Of a stretch of DNA of 64,000 nucleotides, positions 8,653-19,721 are shown one piece after another (position 1 is the stretch's first letter; every line of letters starts with the position of its first letter). This DNA is from Cellulosimicrobium terreum. Its GTDB lineage: Bacteria > Actinomycetota > Actinomycetes > Actinomycetales > Cellulomonadaceae. The stretch lies in contig JACYFD010000003.1 in assembly GCA_014803435.1 (NCBI GenBank), positions 248,001 through 312,000 of the forward strand, read 5' to 3'. The position numbers and the translations under genes were made by a program. The notes under the pieces were generated by a model. It was given only the letters and a program-made list of their open reading frames with translations. It did not search any database and was not told where the DNA came from.

Positions 8653-10392
8653 TCAGCCCAGCCCGGCCGTGTCGGACGCGTGCACGCCGATCGTGCGCGC
8701 CGTCTGCGGGTCCTGCGCGGGGACGAGGACGGACACGAGGCTGCGCCCGGTCTCGTCGTCGTCGCCGGGCGCGCCCGCGGTCGCCAGCACCGACCACACG
8801 GGGAACGGTGCGACGCCGCTCGTCCCGGCGACGTCGACCGTCACGAACGCGGCCACGGGCGCGACGTCACCGGGGTCGCCGCCGGGCTCGGCGGGGTCGG
8901 TGGCGCCCAACGTGGTGGGGTCGAGCGTCGCCGTCGTGCCGGCAGCGACCTCGACGGTCCGTTCGCCGAGCGGGTCACCGTCGGGACCCCATGCCCGCAC
9001 CAGCAGGCCGACGGTGCCGCCGTCGTCCGTCCTGCCCGCGTCCTCGTCCGCGGCACCCTCGTCCGTGGCACCTTCGGCCGTGGCGGCCGCGGCCGGGACC
9101 GCGGCGAGCGTCAGGCTGGACGACGTCCCGGGGACGAGCGCCACCTGCCCGACGGGCGTGCCGGCCGGAGTCGGGCCGTCCTGGCCGACGGGGGCCGCCG
9201 CGATCCACGCGGCGTCGTACTGGTGCTGCTCGTCGAGCAGGTCCGGCGACGGACCGCCGCGGCGTTCCGTGCGGGCGCCTGCCACGACCGGCACGTCGGC
9301 GTCGACCGAGACCGCGTAACGACCGGGTGGCAGGCCGCCGAGCGACACGTCCGTCACGACCCCGGCGGTCAGGGCGACGTCCTCCGCGCCTCGCAGCGTC
9401 ACGGGTCCGTCGGGACCCTGGACGTGCACGCGCGCCGTCCCTCCCTCGTCGCCCGGGGCCAGGAGGCGCAGCAGGGGGGCGTGCGGGTCGTCGACCGCCT
9501 CGCCCTCGCTCTCGACGCCCGCGAGCGCGACCTGGCGCGCGGGTGCGGCCCCGGGGACGACGTGGTCGACGCCGAGCGGGACGAGCCCGTCGAGGGAGTT
9601 GTGCTGGAGGTAGGCGGCCACGAGGCCGCCGCTCGCCTCGACGTGCACGACGGTCCGGCGCTGCTCCGGGGCGGACGCCTCGAGGAGCGTCACGACCCGC
9701 TCCCCTGGTCCGACGAGCTGCTGCCCGCCTCCCTCGACGACGACGGGTCCGCCCTGGCCCCAGACGGTGACCTGCACGGTCGCGGGCGTGAGCCCGGGGT
9801 TCTGCAGCACGAGCTGGGAGCTCGACCCGACCTCGGTGCTGCCCCCGACGAGCCAGTGGCTGACGTCGGGGCGGGTGCACGTGGCGGCGGCGAGGCCGCG
9901 CAGGTCGCCCTCGGTCGTGACGGAGCCCGCCGAGGCCGCGGCGCGCGGGCGTTCGCCGGTGCCGGGTCGGACCGCGAGGAGTGCGCCGTCGCCGGCCGGG
10001 TCGTCGACCGTGCTCAGCGCGGCCGCGCCGGCGCCCGGCGGGTCGAGCTCGGTGGCGCCCGCGCCGTCGAGACCCCCGAGGGTCGCGGACCCGTCCCCGG
10101 TGAGGCCTGCACGCAGGGCGTCCGTCGTCGCGACCGTCGTGGGGGCGAACTCCGCGTCGCCGACCGTCTCGGGGTCCGTCAGGCGTGCGGGCGCGGGGCA
10201 CACCGACTGCTCCTGCGCGGGCACGACCGTGACCTGCTGGACGGGGTCGGCCACCTCGGCCGGGGGCACGTGCTCGGCGGCGCCCTGCCCGAACGCCACC
10301 AGGGACGCCACGAGAGCGACGCCGAGCAGCCCGGCACCGGACGCGGCCGCGGCACGCACGACGCGGTGGCTCCGCAGCGACAGAGCCTTCAT
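8653..10392 (-). CDS. DUF5719 family exported or membrane-anchored protein
   Basis: A 579-residue protein starting MKALSLRSHRVV with one hydrophobic segment at about 14-38, a signal anchor or signal peptide, followed by a long Ala/Gly/Val/Asp-rich extracellular part with beta-rich repeats and no catalytic motif I recognise. It matches actinobacterial proteins annotated DUF5719, always encoded next to the large membrane glycosyltransferase. The ATG overlaps the glycosyltransferase stop by four bases, so the two are translationally coupled and probably act together outside the membrane. Reading open further upstream in this frame is antisense-like sequence overlapping the glycosyltransferase and is not part of the protein. 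Confidence 0.85.
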   Translation of the reverse strand: MKALSLRSHRVVRAAAASGAGLLGVALVASLVAFGQGAAEHVPPAEVADPVQQVTVVPAQEQSVCPAPARLTDPETVGDAEFAPTTVATTDALRAGLTGDGSATLGGLDGAGATELDPPGAGAAALSTVDDPAGDGALLAVRPGTGERPRAAASAGSVTTEGDLRGLAAATCTRPDVSHWLVGGSTEVGSSSQLVLQNPGLTPATVQVTVWGQGGPVVVEGGGQQLVGPGERVVTLLEASAPEQRRTVVHVEASGGLVAAYLQHNSLDGLVPLGVDHVVPGAAPARQVALAGVESEGEAVDDPHAPLLRLLAPGDEGGTARVHVQGPDGPVTLRGAEDVALTAGVVTDVSLGGLPPGRYAVSVDADVPVVAGARTERRGGPSPDLLDEQHQYDAAWIAAAPVGQDGPTPAGTPVGQVALVPGTSSSLTLAAVPAAAATAEGATDEGAADEDAGRTDDGGTVGLLVRAWGPDGDPLGERTVEVAAGTTATLDPTTLGATDPAEPGGDPGDVAPVAAFVTVDVAGTSGVAPFPVWSVLATAGAPGDDDETGRSLVSVLVPAQDPQTARTIGVHASDTAGLG

Positions 10393-13300
10393 CGTGCCCC
10401 CGCCCGACGGCGCCGCACCGGGACGGCGAGGAGCACGTACACGAGCAGGACGACGCCGGTGACGGCCATCCACGCGGACCGGTGGTCCGTCGCGTGGAAC
10501 ACCTCGAGGCGACCGGCGTCCGCACCGAGACGGAACGCCTGCAGCCCGTCCGTGGTCTGCGGGTCGACGGCCTCCAGCGGACGGCCCCCGAGCGTCGCAC
10601 GCCACCCCGAGGAGGCGTCCTCGGCGAGCTCGACGACGCGGTCGTCCGCGCCTGCGGGGATCCGCACGTCGACCGCGCGGAGAGCCGTGCGGTCCGCGTC
10701 GAGCGGCTCGACGTCGTCGCCGACGACCACGCGGGCCCACGCGGGCTCGGCGCCGTCCGGCGCGACCCGCCACATGAGGCTGTCCTGCCCCTCGGTCATC
10801 CTCTCGAGACCCGGCGTCATGTCGAGCCGGGCGACGAGCTCGGCACGGACGCCGTCGTCGGGCACGGACGCGGGGAGGAGGACCGCACCGACACCGAGGT
10901 CGGCGAGCCGGGCCGCGGCGTCGTCGGAGGTACCCGCCACGAGCTCCGCGACGAGCTCCGGCACCGGGCCCTGAGTCACGGCCGGGTCCTGGGTCTGCAG
11001 GCCGTGCACGACCACGGACGAGTCGACGGCCTGCGGCCCGTCGGAGCGGAGCAGCGCGTACCCGACCCGGGTCCCGGGCTCGATGGCCAGGACCCGGGCC
11101 TGCCGGGGAGAGGTCTGGATCTGACGACCCACCGGCGGGACCACCGGGTCCGGGTCCGCGACGAGCGCGCCCACGCTCGCACCGTCGCGGTCGAGCGCGT
11201 CCGTCGTCCAGCTCGCGAGGGAACCGAGCGGCAGGACGACGACCACCACCGCGAGCGCTGCGACCGTACCCGTGCGCCAGGCGGGAGCGCCCTCCGGCAG
11301 TCGAGGCATACCGAGCAGGGCCGCCGCGAGCAGCGCGAGGAGGGTCAGGGAGACCCCGGCTCCCGGCCAGCCCGCGACCGGCGCGCCGGCCTCCAGCCCG
11401 GGCGCGACGGTCGTCGCCCCGGCGAGCATCGCGACGACGAGCCCGACGGCGGCGACGAACCAGGCGCCGACCGCGCCGCCGCGCCCGCGCAGCGCGCCGA
11501 CGACGGCGAGCACGACGACGCTCCCGCCGGCCACGAACGGCGCCCACGCGGCGAGGAGGTCGAGCGTCCCGCCACCGTCCAGGCCGAACCACGGTGCGGG
11601 CTCGACGGGCAGGCCGAGCAGCTGCTGCCAGGGCGGGCCGGCGGCCGACGCGACCGGTGCGCCGGGGTCGGCGAGCAGGAGCCGCCAGCCGCCGTCGGTC
11701 CAGGTGCGCACGACGTGGACGAGGAAGGGCGCGAAGACCACGACAGCCGGGACCGGGACGAGCCCGAGGTAGCGCCGGTGGCCCCGGACCCCCACGGCGA
11801 CGACGCCGAGGGCGAGCACGACGGCGGGGAGCAGCACGGGCGCCCCGGCGACGACGACGACGAGGAGGAGCCCGGCGGCGGCCGCTGCGGCCAGCGACCC
11901 GGGTTCACGACGCACCGGGCGCGCAGGGCCCGCGGAGGGCTCGGGCACGGGAGGCGCGACGACGTCGAGGCGCTGCATCCCGAGCGCGCGGACCACCGTG
12001 AGCGCGAGCCAGGGCAGCGCCGCGTGGACGAGGACCGCGCCGACGCGCCCGGACCCGACCGCCGCGAGCAGCGCGGGTGCGGCGACCCACACGAGCGTCG
12101 CCCAGAGCCGCAGGGGGACGGAGCGGGTGAGCGTACCGGCCGCGAACCAGGCGCCGAGGCCCGCCGCGACGAAGCACGCGGGCACGAGGACGTTGATCGC
12201 CGTCTGGGTCGCGCCCCCGGCGAGCAGGGTCGCCGGGACGAGGACGGAGACGAACGGGTCCGCGGGCGCGGGCGCGCCCAGACCGGTCGAGACCCAGCCG
12301 GTGGTCGCCGCCCGCCACACGTCACCGAGGGTGCTCGTGGCCGGGAGGAGCTCACCCCCGACGAGGCGGCCGTCGGCGAGCAGGACGCCGAGGAGCGGGC
12401 CGAACACGAGTGCCGTGAGGGCGGTCAGCGCGAGCGCGACGCCGACGAGAGCGGCGCGACGACGCAGCGCGAGCGCGCGCAGCTCGGCCCGCTCGATGTC
12501 GGTGGGCGCCCACGCCGTGCGACGCAGCTCGGCGCGTGCGAGCCGGTGGTCTCGACGTTCGGCGAGGACCGCGCGCCACGTGCCGCGCAGGGGACGCAGG
12601 GTGCGTCGCGGCAGTCGGCGCGTGCGGCGCGCGGCGCGGCGCGCGCGGGCGACCGGTCCGACCCGCAGCAGCACCCACAGCGGCGAGAGCAGCTCGTCAC
12701 GGGCCTGGCCGGGCTGCTTGACGAGGAGGCGGTACATCGCGTGGAACGGCGCGGCGAGCACCATCGCGACCGCGACGACCGGGACGAGCAGGACGGCGAC
12801 CCCGGTGAGCCGGGCGTGCAGGTGGGCGCGTCGACGGGCGCCGTACGAGGAGTCGGCGTCGGGCGCCGAGAGCGGTCGGTCCCGCAGGCCGAGGAGCGAC
12901 GCCTGCACGTGCCGCACGACGGCGGACGGGACCACGACGACGCGGTGGCCCGCGAGCCGCGCGCGGCGCGCCAGGTCGAGGCCGTCGCCGTACGGGCCGA
13001 GCTCGGGGTCGGGACCGCCGAGGTCGTCCCAGACCGTGCGGCGCACGAGCGCTCCGACGAGCCCGACGGCGAGGACGTCCTCGCGCGCGTCGTGCTGGCC
13101 CTGGTCGATCTCGTCGTCGTCGATGCCGGTCATGCGGCGCCCGAGCGGGGTCGTGGTGTACCCGACCTCGACGAGCCGACCGGCCGCACCGGGGGCGAAC
13201 GGGTCCGCGGGCCGGGGGCCGCGGCCGGGGATCCACCGTTCCTGCTTGGCGCCCGCGATCGCGACGGCGCTGGAGTGCTCGACGGCGCGGAGCAGGTTCT

Positions 13301-13739
13301 CGAGCGCGTCGGGCGCGGGGGCGGCGTCGTCGTGCAGGAGCCAGAGCCAGGTGGCGCGCTCGTGCCCGGCGAGCGCGGCGTCGACCGCTTCCCCGAACGA
13401 GCGCGCGCGGGGAGCGGCGATGAAGCGGGCGTCCCCGAGGTGGAGGTCGTCGTACCGGCCCGTGGACCCGTCCGCGGCCACGTCCACGACGACGAGGTGG
13501 TCGGGTGCGCTGCTCTGCGCACGCACGGCCTCGAGGGTCCGCGAGAGGTAGGCGGTGGCGCCACGGGTCACGACGACCGCGACGACGGTCGTCAGGACCG
13601 GCACCGCACCGGTCACCGCGGCGACGACATCGGGCACCGAGCCGGTGCGTGCCGGTCGCAGCGCCGGGTCGGGCACCGGACGGGTGCCGGGAGCTGTCGG
13701 CACGGTGCGGGCCGTGCTCTGGAGGTCCGAGGAAGTCAT
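10389..13739 (-). CDS. Large multi-membrane-span family 2 glycosyltransferase
   Basis: A 1116-residue protein. Residues about 30-290 form a GT2 domain: VTRGATAYLSRTLEAVRAQ, then LWLLHDDAAPAPDAL with the Asp pair for metal/nucleotide sugar, and GPYGDGLDLARRARLAG as acceptor-side segment. Two hydrophobic spans follow near 320-345, then a basic linker, then roughly ten or more transmembrane segments and an extracellular C-terminal part with a final span before the basic tail VRRRRAGAR. The architecture resembles polymerising glycosyltransferases that extend wall polysaccharides; the sugar is unknown. The ATG at 13739 is preferred over 13832 because conserved sequence begins only after it. It is followed, with ATGA overlap, by DUF5719, and lies downstream of whiB2. 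Confidence 0.88.
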   Translation of the reverse strand: MTSSDLQSTARTVPTAPGTRPVPDPALRPARTGSVPDVVAAVTGAVPVLTTVVAVVVTRGATAYLSRTLEAVRAQSSAPDHLVVVDVAADGSTGRYDDLHLGDARFIAAPRARSFGEAVDAALAGHERATWLWLLHDDAAPAPDALENLLRAVEHSSAVAIAGAKQERWIPGRGPRPADPFAPGAAGRLVEVGYTTTPLGRRMTGIDDDEIDQGQHDAREDVLAVGLVGALVRRTVWDDLGGPDPELGPYGDGLDLARRARLAGHRVVVVPSAVVRHVQASLLGLRDRPLSAPDADSSYGARRRAHLHARLTGVAVLLVPVVAVAMVLAAPFHAMYRLLVKQPGQARDELLSPLWVLLRVGPVARARRAARRTRRLPRRTLRPLRGTWRAVLAERRDHRLARAELRRTAWAPTDIERAELRALALRRRAALVGVALALTALTALVFGPLLGVLLADGRLVGGELLPATSTLGDVWRAATTGWVSTGLGAPAPADPFVSVLVPATLLAGGATQTAINVLVPACFVAAGLGAWFAAGTLTRSVPLRLWATLVWVAAPALLAAVGSGRVGAVLVHAALPWLALTVVRALGMQRLDVVAPPVPEPSAGPARPVRREPGSLAAAAAAGLLLVVVVAGAPVLLPAVVLALGVVAVGVRGHRRYLGLVPVPAVVVFAPFLVHVVRTWTDGGWRLLLADPGAPVASAAGPPWQQLLGLPVEPAPWFGLDGGGTLDLLAAWAPFVAGGSVVVLAVVGALRGRGGAVGAWFVAAVGLVVAMLAGATTVAPGLEAGAPVAGWPGAGVSLTLLALLAAALLGMPRLPEGAPAWRTGTVAALAVVVVVLPLGSLASWTTDALDRDGASVGALVADPDPVVPPVGRQIQTSPRQARVLAIEPGTRVGYALLRSDGPQAVDSSVVVHGLQTQDPAVTQGPVPELVAELVAGTSDDAAARLADLGVGAVLLPASVPDDGVRAELVARLDMTPGLERMTEGQDSLMWRVAPDGAEPAWARVVVGDDVEPLDADRTALRAVDVRIPAGADDRVVELAEDASSGWRATLGGRPLEAVDPQTTDGLQAFRLGADAGRLEVFHATDHRSAWMAVTGVVLLVYVLLAVPVRRRRAGAR

Positions 13740-13782
13740 GACCCGTCGATCATGCGACGGCGGACCGCTCGGAGCCGGTATT

Positions 13783-13805
13783 GACGCGCCCCGGTGTGGC
13801 GCGTC
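13783..13805 (-). terminator. Hairpin downstream of whiB2
   Basis: GACGCGCC (13783-13790) pairs with GGCGCGTC (13798-13805) around a 7-nt loop, between the whiB2 stop and the glycosyltransferase start. The stem is short, so it may only attenuate. Confidence 0.4.
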
Positions 13806-13847
13806 GGTCCGGACCGCCCGCGCACGGGTCACGCCTCGAGCGCCGCG

Positions 13848-14177
13848 TCAGACGACGCGACGCTTGAGCTTGCGCCGCTCCCGCTCGGAGAGCCCGCCCC
13901 AGATGCCGAAGCGCTCGTCGTGCTCGAGCGCGTACTCGAGGCACTCGGCACGGACCTCGCAGCCCGTGCACACCTTCTTCGCCTCGCGCGTGGACCCGCC
14001 CTTCTCCGGGAAGAAGGCCTCCGGGTCCGTCTGGGCGCACAGCGCCCGCTCCTGCCACCCCATGAGGGAGTCGTCGACCGGCTCCCCGAAGAGCGGCAGC
14101 ACCGGTGCCACGTGCTCCACCTCGTGTCCGACGTCGGTCGGGATGCCCTCACCCGCCCCATCCAGCATGTTCCACAT
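13848..14177 (-). CDS. whiB2: WhiB-family iron-sulfur transcriptional regulator (WhiB2/WhmD type)
   Basis: A 109-residue WhiB-like protein. Four cysteines (ALCAQ, then VCTGC, then EC) give the Cys-Xn-Cys-X2-Cys-X5-Cys pattern that binds a 4Fe-4S cluster; FGIWGGLSERERR is the conserved turn and KRRVV the basic C-terminus. WhiB2/WhmD regulates septation and cell division genes and binds the primary sigma factor. The neighbourhood (phosphomannomutase, DUF3499, TIGR03089) matches whiB2 rather than other paralogues. I chose ATG at 14177 because GGAGG stands 8 nt before it; in-frame ATGs at 14192 and 14213 are alternatives. It diverges from the TIGR03089 gene across 155 bp. Confidence 0.9.
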   Translation of the reverse strand: MWNMLDGAGEGIPTDVGHEVEHVAPVLPLFGEPVDDSLMGWQERALCAQTDPEAFFPEKGGSTREAKKVCTGCEVRAECLEYALEHDERFGIWGGLSERERRKLKRRVV

Positions 14178-14332
14178 CGTGCGCCCCTCCATGCCGTTCG
14201 CGAGAAACTGCATTGAAGAAATTACACGCGTGTCATCCTCTATCGTCAAGCCGAAATGTGATAGCGCCGCGAAGGGCATGGGTGAAAACGCGACATCTCG
14301 GGACGAGGTATCAAGGATCTAGGCTGATGTCC

Positions 14333-16412
<2,080 letters not shown>

Positions 16413-17291
16413 CTAGTCGGGGCGTCCCGCGGTCCCGGACGGGTCGTCGTGGCGCCGCCAGCGTCGGTACGCCGCCCGGCGCACCCCCTCGGGGACGAGC
16501 CGGTACCCGCCCCGCACCGCGACGTTGCGCAGCTCCTCGGCCGTCGTCGTGAAGCCGAGCCGCCGCAGGCGCCGCTGCAGCTCGATCTCCGAGCGCAGCA
16601 GGCGGGTGCCGCCGCGTCGCGAGTACGCGCCGGCCCCGACGCGGTACAGGACGAGCGGCTCGCCGACGTTCCGTGCCCGCGCACCACCCGCGATCATGCG
16701 CGCGAAGAGCCAGTAGTCCTCCATGAGCGGCAGGTCCTCGTAGCCGCCCGCGCGCTGCACCGCCGAGCGTCGGTACACGACCGACGGGTGGTTGAACGGG
16801 GACTGGAACCGCGACGCCCGGTTGATCTCGACCTGGGTCAGCGGCGGGACCCGCACGACGCCGTCGGTGGGGTGCGCGCCGTCGTCCCCGGCCGACTCCT
16901 CCTCGAACTCCTGGATCGCCGACCCGACGATGTCGAGCCCGGCGTCCACGAGCGGGACCTGGACCGCGAACCGGCTCGGCACGCTGATGTCGTCCGCGTC
17001 CTGACGGGCCACGACCTCGTGCGCGCACGCGGCCAGCCCGGCCTCGAGAGCGAGCGCGAGACCGACGTTCTGGGCGAGCTCGACGAGCACGACCGGCACC
17101 TCGGAGCGCTCGACGAGCTCCGCGAGCGCGAGCTCCACCGCCTCCGGGACGGGCCCGTCCCGGACGAGCACGACCTCGGTCGGACGCAGCTCCTGCTCCG
17201 ACGTCACGGAGCGGAACGAGCGGCGCAGGTGGTCGGGGTCGTCACCGCGGTACACCGGCAGCAGCACGGAGAACGGCGCGGCACCGCTCAT
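16413..17291 (-). CDS. Family 2 glycosyltransferase
   Basis: A 292-residue cytoplasmic GT2 enzyme: FSVLLPVYRGDDPDHLRRSF at the N-terminus, EVVLVRDGPVP, NVGLALALEAGL, and the metal-binding RQDADD followed by a PFNHPSVVYRR acceptor-side segment and MEDYWLFARM. This layout is seen in rhamnosyl- and galactosyltransferases of cell-surface polysaccharide pathways; the donor cannot be read from sequence, though UDP-galactofuranose or dTDP-rhamnose are both made by genes in this window. The ATG overlaps the stop of the upstream glycosyltransferase by four bases. Downstream, 78 bp separate it from glf. Confidence 0.88.
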   Translation of the reverse strand: MSGAAPFSVLLPVYRGDDPDHLRRSFRSVTSEQELRPTEVVLVRDGPVPEAVELALAELVERSEVPVVLVELAQNVGLALALEAGLAACAHEVVARQDADDISVPSRFAVQVPLVDAGLDIVGSAIQEFEEESAGDDGAHPTDGVVRVPPLTQVEINRASRFQSPFNHPSVVYRRSAVQRAGGYEDLPLMEDYWLFARMIAGGARARNVGEPLVLYRVGAGAYSRRGGTRLLRSEIELQRRLRRLGFTTTAEELRNVAVRGGYRLVPEGVRRAAYRRWRRHDDPSGTAGRPD

Positions 17292-18307
17292 GCAGGGTTC
17301 CCGGCGCCCGGCGGGTCGGCGACCAGCGCCGCGACGTCGTCGGCGCCGGGACCCACGCCCTCGAGCACCTGGCGGGTCGGCCGGGGTCTGCGCAGCACGC
17401 CGTCGCGCAGCCCGCGTCCCCCCGCGCGCAGCAGGACGTCACGACGCTCGCTGCGTGCGAACGTGCGTGCCCAGCGCCGGACGCTCGCCCCCGCGTACAG
17501 GACGCGCTCGCCCGGGCCCAGCGCGGACGAGCGCGTGAGCATCCAGACCTTGTTGCGCACCTCGTAGTAGAAGCGCTCCCCCGGGTCCGCGTCCGTCGAG
17601 CCGAACGTCCGGGTGCGGTGCTCGACGACGCTCCCCGGGACGGCGAGCCCTGTGCCGTGGCGCAGGAGCCGGGCCGAGTACTCGAAGTCGTCGTTCCAGA
17701 TGAAGTAGTCCGCGACCGGCAGCCCGTGGAACCGCACCGCGCGCGCGTCGACGAGCATCGACACGAACGACGACGACCGCACGGGCGTCGCGCCGGCGTC
17801 ACGCGCGGCGGCGATCTGGGCGCCCGTCGCGCCGGGCCGGGTCCGCGGCGTGTTCATGGGGTGGTCGCGCCCGTCGTGCCAGACGACGCGGCTCCCGAGG
17901 ACCGCGACCGGGCCGTCGTAGGCGTCGCGGGCCCGCAGCAGCTCGGCGAGCGCCGACGGCGTGGGGATCGTGTCGTCGTCCATGAGCCAGACGAGGTCGG
18001 CGTCCAGGCTCTCGACGGCGTGCGCCAGCCCGACGGCGAAGCCGCCCGCCCCGCCCGTGTTGCTCTCGAGCTGCAGGACGTCGGTCGCCGCGGGGTGCTC
18101 GCGCGCGACGGCCGCCGAGTCGTCGTCCGACGCGTTGTCCACGACGACGACGGCGTCCAGCGCTCGCGACTGGGCACCCAGCGCGTCCAGAGCCTCGAGC
18201 AGGAGGTCCCGCCGGTTGTAGGCGACGACCACCGCGACGACGCGCAGGGCCGGTCCGGGACGTGACGAACCCTGCTCGGGCACGGGAGGGTTCGGTCGAG
18301 GGGGCAC
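17288..18307 (-). CDS. GlfT1-like galactofuranosyltransferase (GT2)
   Basis: A 339-residue GT2 protein. VVAVVVAYNRRDLLLEALDAL, VVVDNASDDDSA, NTGGAGGFAVGLAHA and LVWLMDDDTIPTP are the signature order of the GlfT1/WbbL-type family that adds the first galactofuranose units to the rhamnosyl-GlcNAc lipid linker in mycolata; DYFIWNDDFEYSARLLR is the acceptor-site block. Linkage to glf supports a galactofuranosyltransferase role, though rhamnosyltransferase is possible. GTG at 18307 is supported by TAGCCT (18315-18320) 7 nt upstream, a leaderless arrangement; a second GTG at 18283 is possible. The gene diverges from the first LCP gene. Confidence 0.82.
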   Translation of the reverse strand: MPPRPNPPVPEQGSSRPGPALRVVAVVVAYNRRDLLLEALDALGAQSRALDAVVVVDNASDDDSAAVAREHPAATDVLQLESNTGGAGGFAVGLAHAVESLDADLVWLMDDDTIPTPSALAELLRARDAYDGPVAVLGSRVVWHDGRDHPMNTPRTRPGATGAQIAAARDAGATPVRSSSFVSMLVDARAVRFHGLPVADYFIWNDDFEYSARLLRHGTGLAVPGSVVEHRTRTFGSTDADPGERFYYEVRNKVWMLTRSSALGPGERVLYAGASVRRWARTFARSERRDVLLRAGGRGLRDGVLRRPRPTRQVLEGVGPGADDVAALVADPPGAGNPA

Positions 18308-18407
18308 GGCGAGCAGGCTACCCGAGCGGCTTCCCACACAACACCTCCACCCCGTCGGCCCGGGGCGCGCGCGGGGGCGTCGCGCACGCCGCCTATGCTC
18401 GGGGACC

Positions 18408-19712
18408 GTGAGTTCTCCCACCCGTGCCCGGACGAGCGGCGCCGCACCCGGCAAGCCGTCGCGCGGTCCTGCGCACGCACGGCGCCAGAGCACCCATCGC
18501 GTGTGGCGTGGCGTGGGGATGGTCGCGACCGCCCTCGTCGCCTTCGGCGCGGCGGGCGGCGCCGCGGCGCTGACGAGCATCCAGGGCAACATCACGCGCT
18601 CCGACGGCCTCGCCCTCCTCTCCGACCGGCCCGAGCAGTCGACGCCGGACCCGGACGACCCCAACGCCGGCAAGCCTCTGAACATCCTCGTGATGGGCTC
18701 CGACGAGCGCGGCGGCGAGAACGGGCACGAGGTCGCGGGCGTGGAGGGGATGCGCTCGGACACGACCGTGCTCGTGCACGTCTCGGCCGACCGCTCGCGC
18801 GTCGAGCTGGTCTCCATCCCGCGCGACTCGCGCGTCGACGTCCCCGCGTGCAACGTGACCGGCGGCGGGACGACGGCGCCCGCGAACACCCGCTTCAACG
18901 CGGCGTTCGCGAACGGAGCCGTGGCGGGCGGCGACGTCGACTCGGCCGCCGCGTGCACCATGGCCACCGTCGAGTCGCTCACCGACGTCTTCGTCGACGG
19001 GTTCGTCGTCGTCGACTTCGCGGGGTTCCAGGACATGATCGGCGCGCTCGGTGGGGTCGAGATGTGCATCCCCGAGGCGATCGACAACCCGAAGGCCGAT
19101 CTGAAGCTCGACGCCGGCGTGCAGACCCTGAACGGTGAGGACGCGCTCGGCTTCGCACGGGCCCGCTACGGGATCGGCGACGGGTCGGACCTCAGCCGCA
19201 TCGGCCGCCAGCAGGAGCTCATGGCGTCGATGGCGCGCGGCGTCCTCGACAAGAACGTGCTCACCGACATCACCGAGCTCTACGGGTTCGTGGACGCGGG
19301 GACCAAGACGCTGACGATGAGCGAGAACCTCGCATCCATCCCGAGCCTCGCCGGGCTCGCCTTCAGTCTGAAGGGCGCTTCGGGTGGCAACATCACGTTC
19401 ATGACCGTCCCCAACACCCCGGACCCGCAGAACCCGGACGCGACCGTCGTGTGGACCTCGGAGGCCGACGAGATGTGGGCGAAGGTCCGCGCGGACGAGC
19501 CGATCGTCGCCGCACCCGAGCCGGAGCCCGCGGACGACGCGCCGGCGCAGGCCGCCGACGACGCGGGCGGGGAGGGCACCGGCGACGACGCCGCCGAGGC
19601 TGCCGCAGCGGAGGGCGCCGAGGACGAGGCCGCCCCGGAGCCCGAGCCCCAGGAGTCGAAGGAAGCCGGCAAGGAAGCGTTCTCCGCCGCCGACAAGACC
19701 GCGGACTGCTGA
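18408..19712 (+). CDS. LytR-CpsA-Psr (LCP) family wall polymer ligase
   Basis: A 434-residue LCP protein. A short basic cytoplasmic tail precedes one transmembrane segment (about 37-57). The LCP domain (about 95-330) has NILVMGSDERGG, the Arg/Asp segment GMRSDTTVLVHVS, IPRDSRVDVP, and GFARARYGIGDGSDLSRIGRQQELM with the conserved arginines that hold the polyprenyl-pyrophosphate substrate. LCP enzymes transfer lipid-linked wall polymers to peptidoglycan. The last 70 residues are an Ala/Glu/Pro/Asp low-complexity tail ending in Cys. GTG at 18408 follows TATGCT (18394-18399) by 8 nt. A second LCP gene starts 9 bp downstream in the same operon. Confidence 0.92.
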   Translation: MSSPTRARTSGAAPGKPSRGPAHARRQSTHRVWRGVGMVATALVAFGAAGGAAALTSIQGNITRSDGLALLSDRPEQSTPDPDDPNAGKPLNILVMGSDERGGENGHEVAGVEGMRSDTTVLVHVSADRSRVELVSIPRDSRVDVPACNVTGGGTTAPANTRFNAAFANGAVAGGDVDSAAACTMATVESLTDVFVDGFVVVDFAGFQDMIGALGGVEMCIPEAIDNPKADLKLDAGVQTLNGEDALGFARARYGIGDGSDLSRIGRQQELMASMARGVLDKNVLTDITELYGFVDAGTKTLTMSENLASIPSLAGLAFSLKGASGGNITFMTVPNTPDPQNPDATVVWTSEADEMWAKVRADEPIVAAPEPEPADDAPAQAADDAGGEGTGDDAAEAAAAEGAEDEAAPEPEPQESKEAGKEAFSAADKTADC

Positions 19713-19721
19713 GGCGGCGCC

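Noticed and set aside
10482-13784. An 1100-codon plus-strand open frame opposite the large glycosyltransferase
   Set aside because: Composition is that of an antisense shadow; the opposite strand has GT2 motifs and membrane spans.
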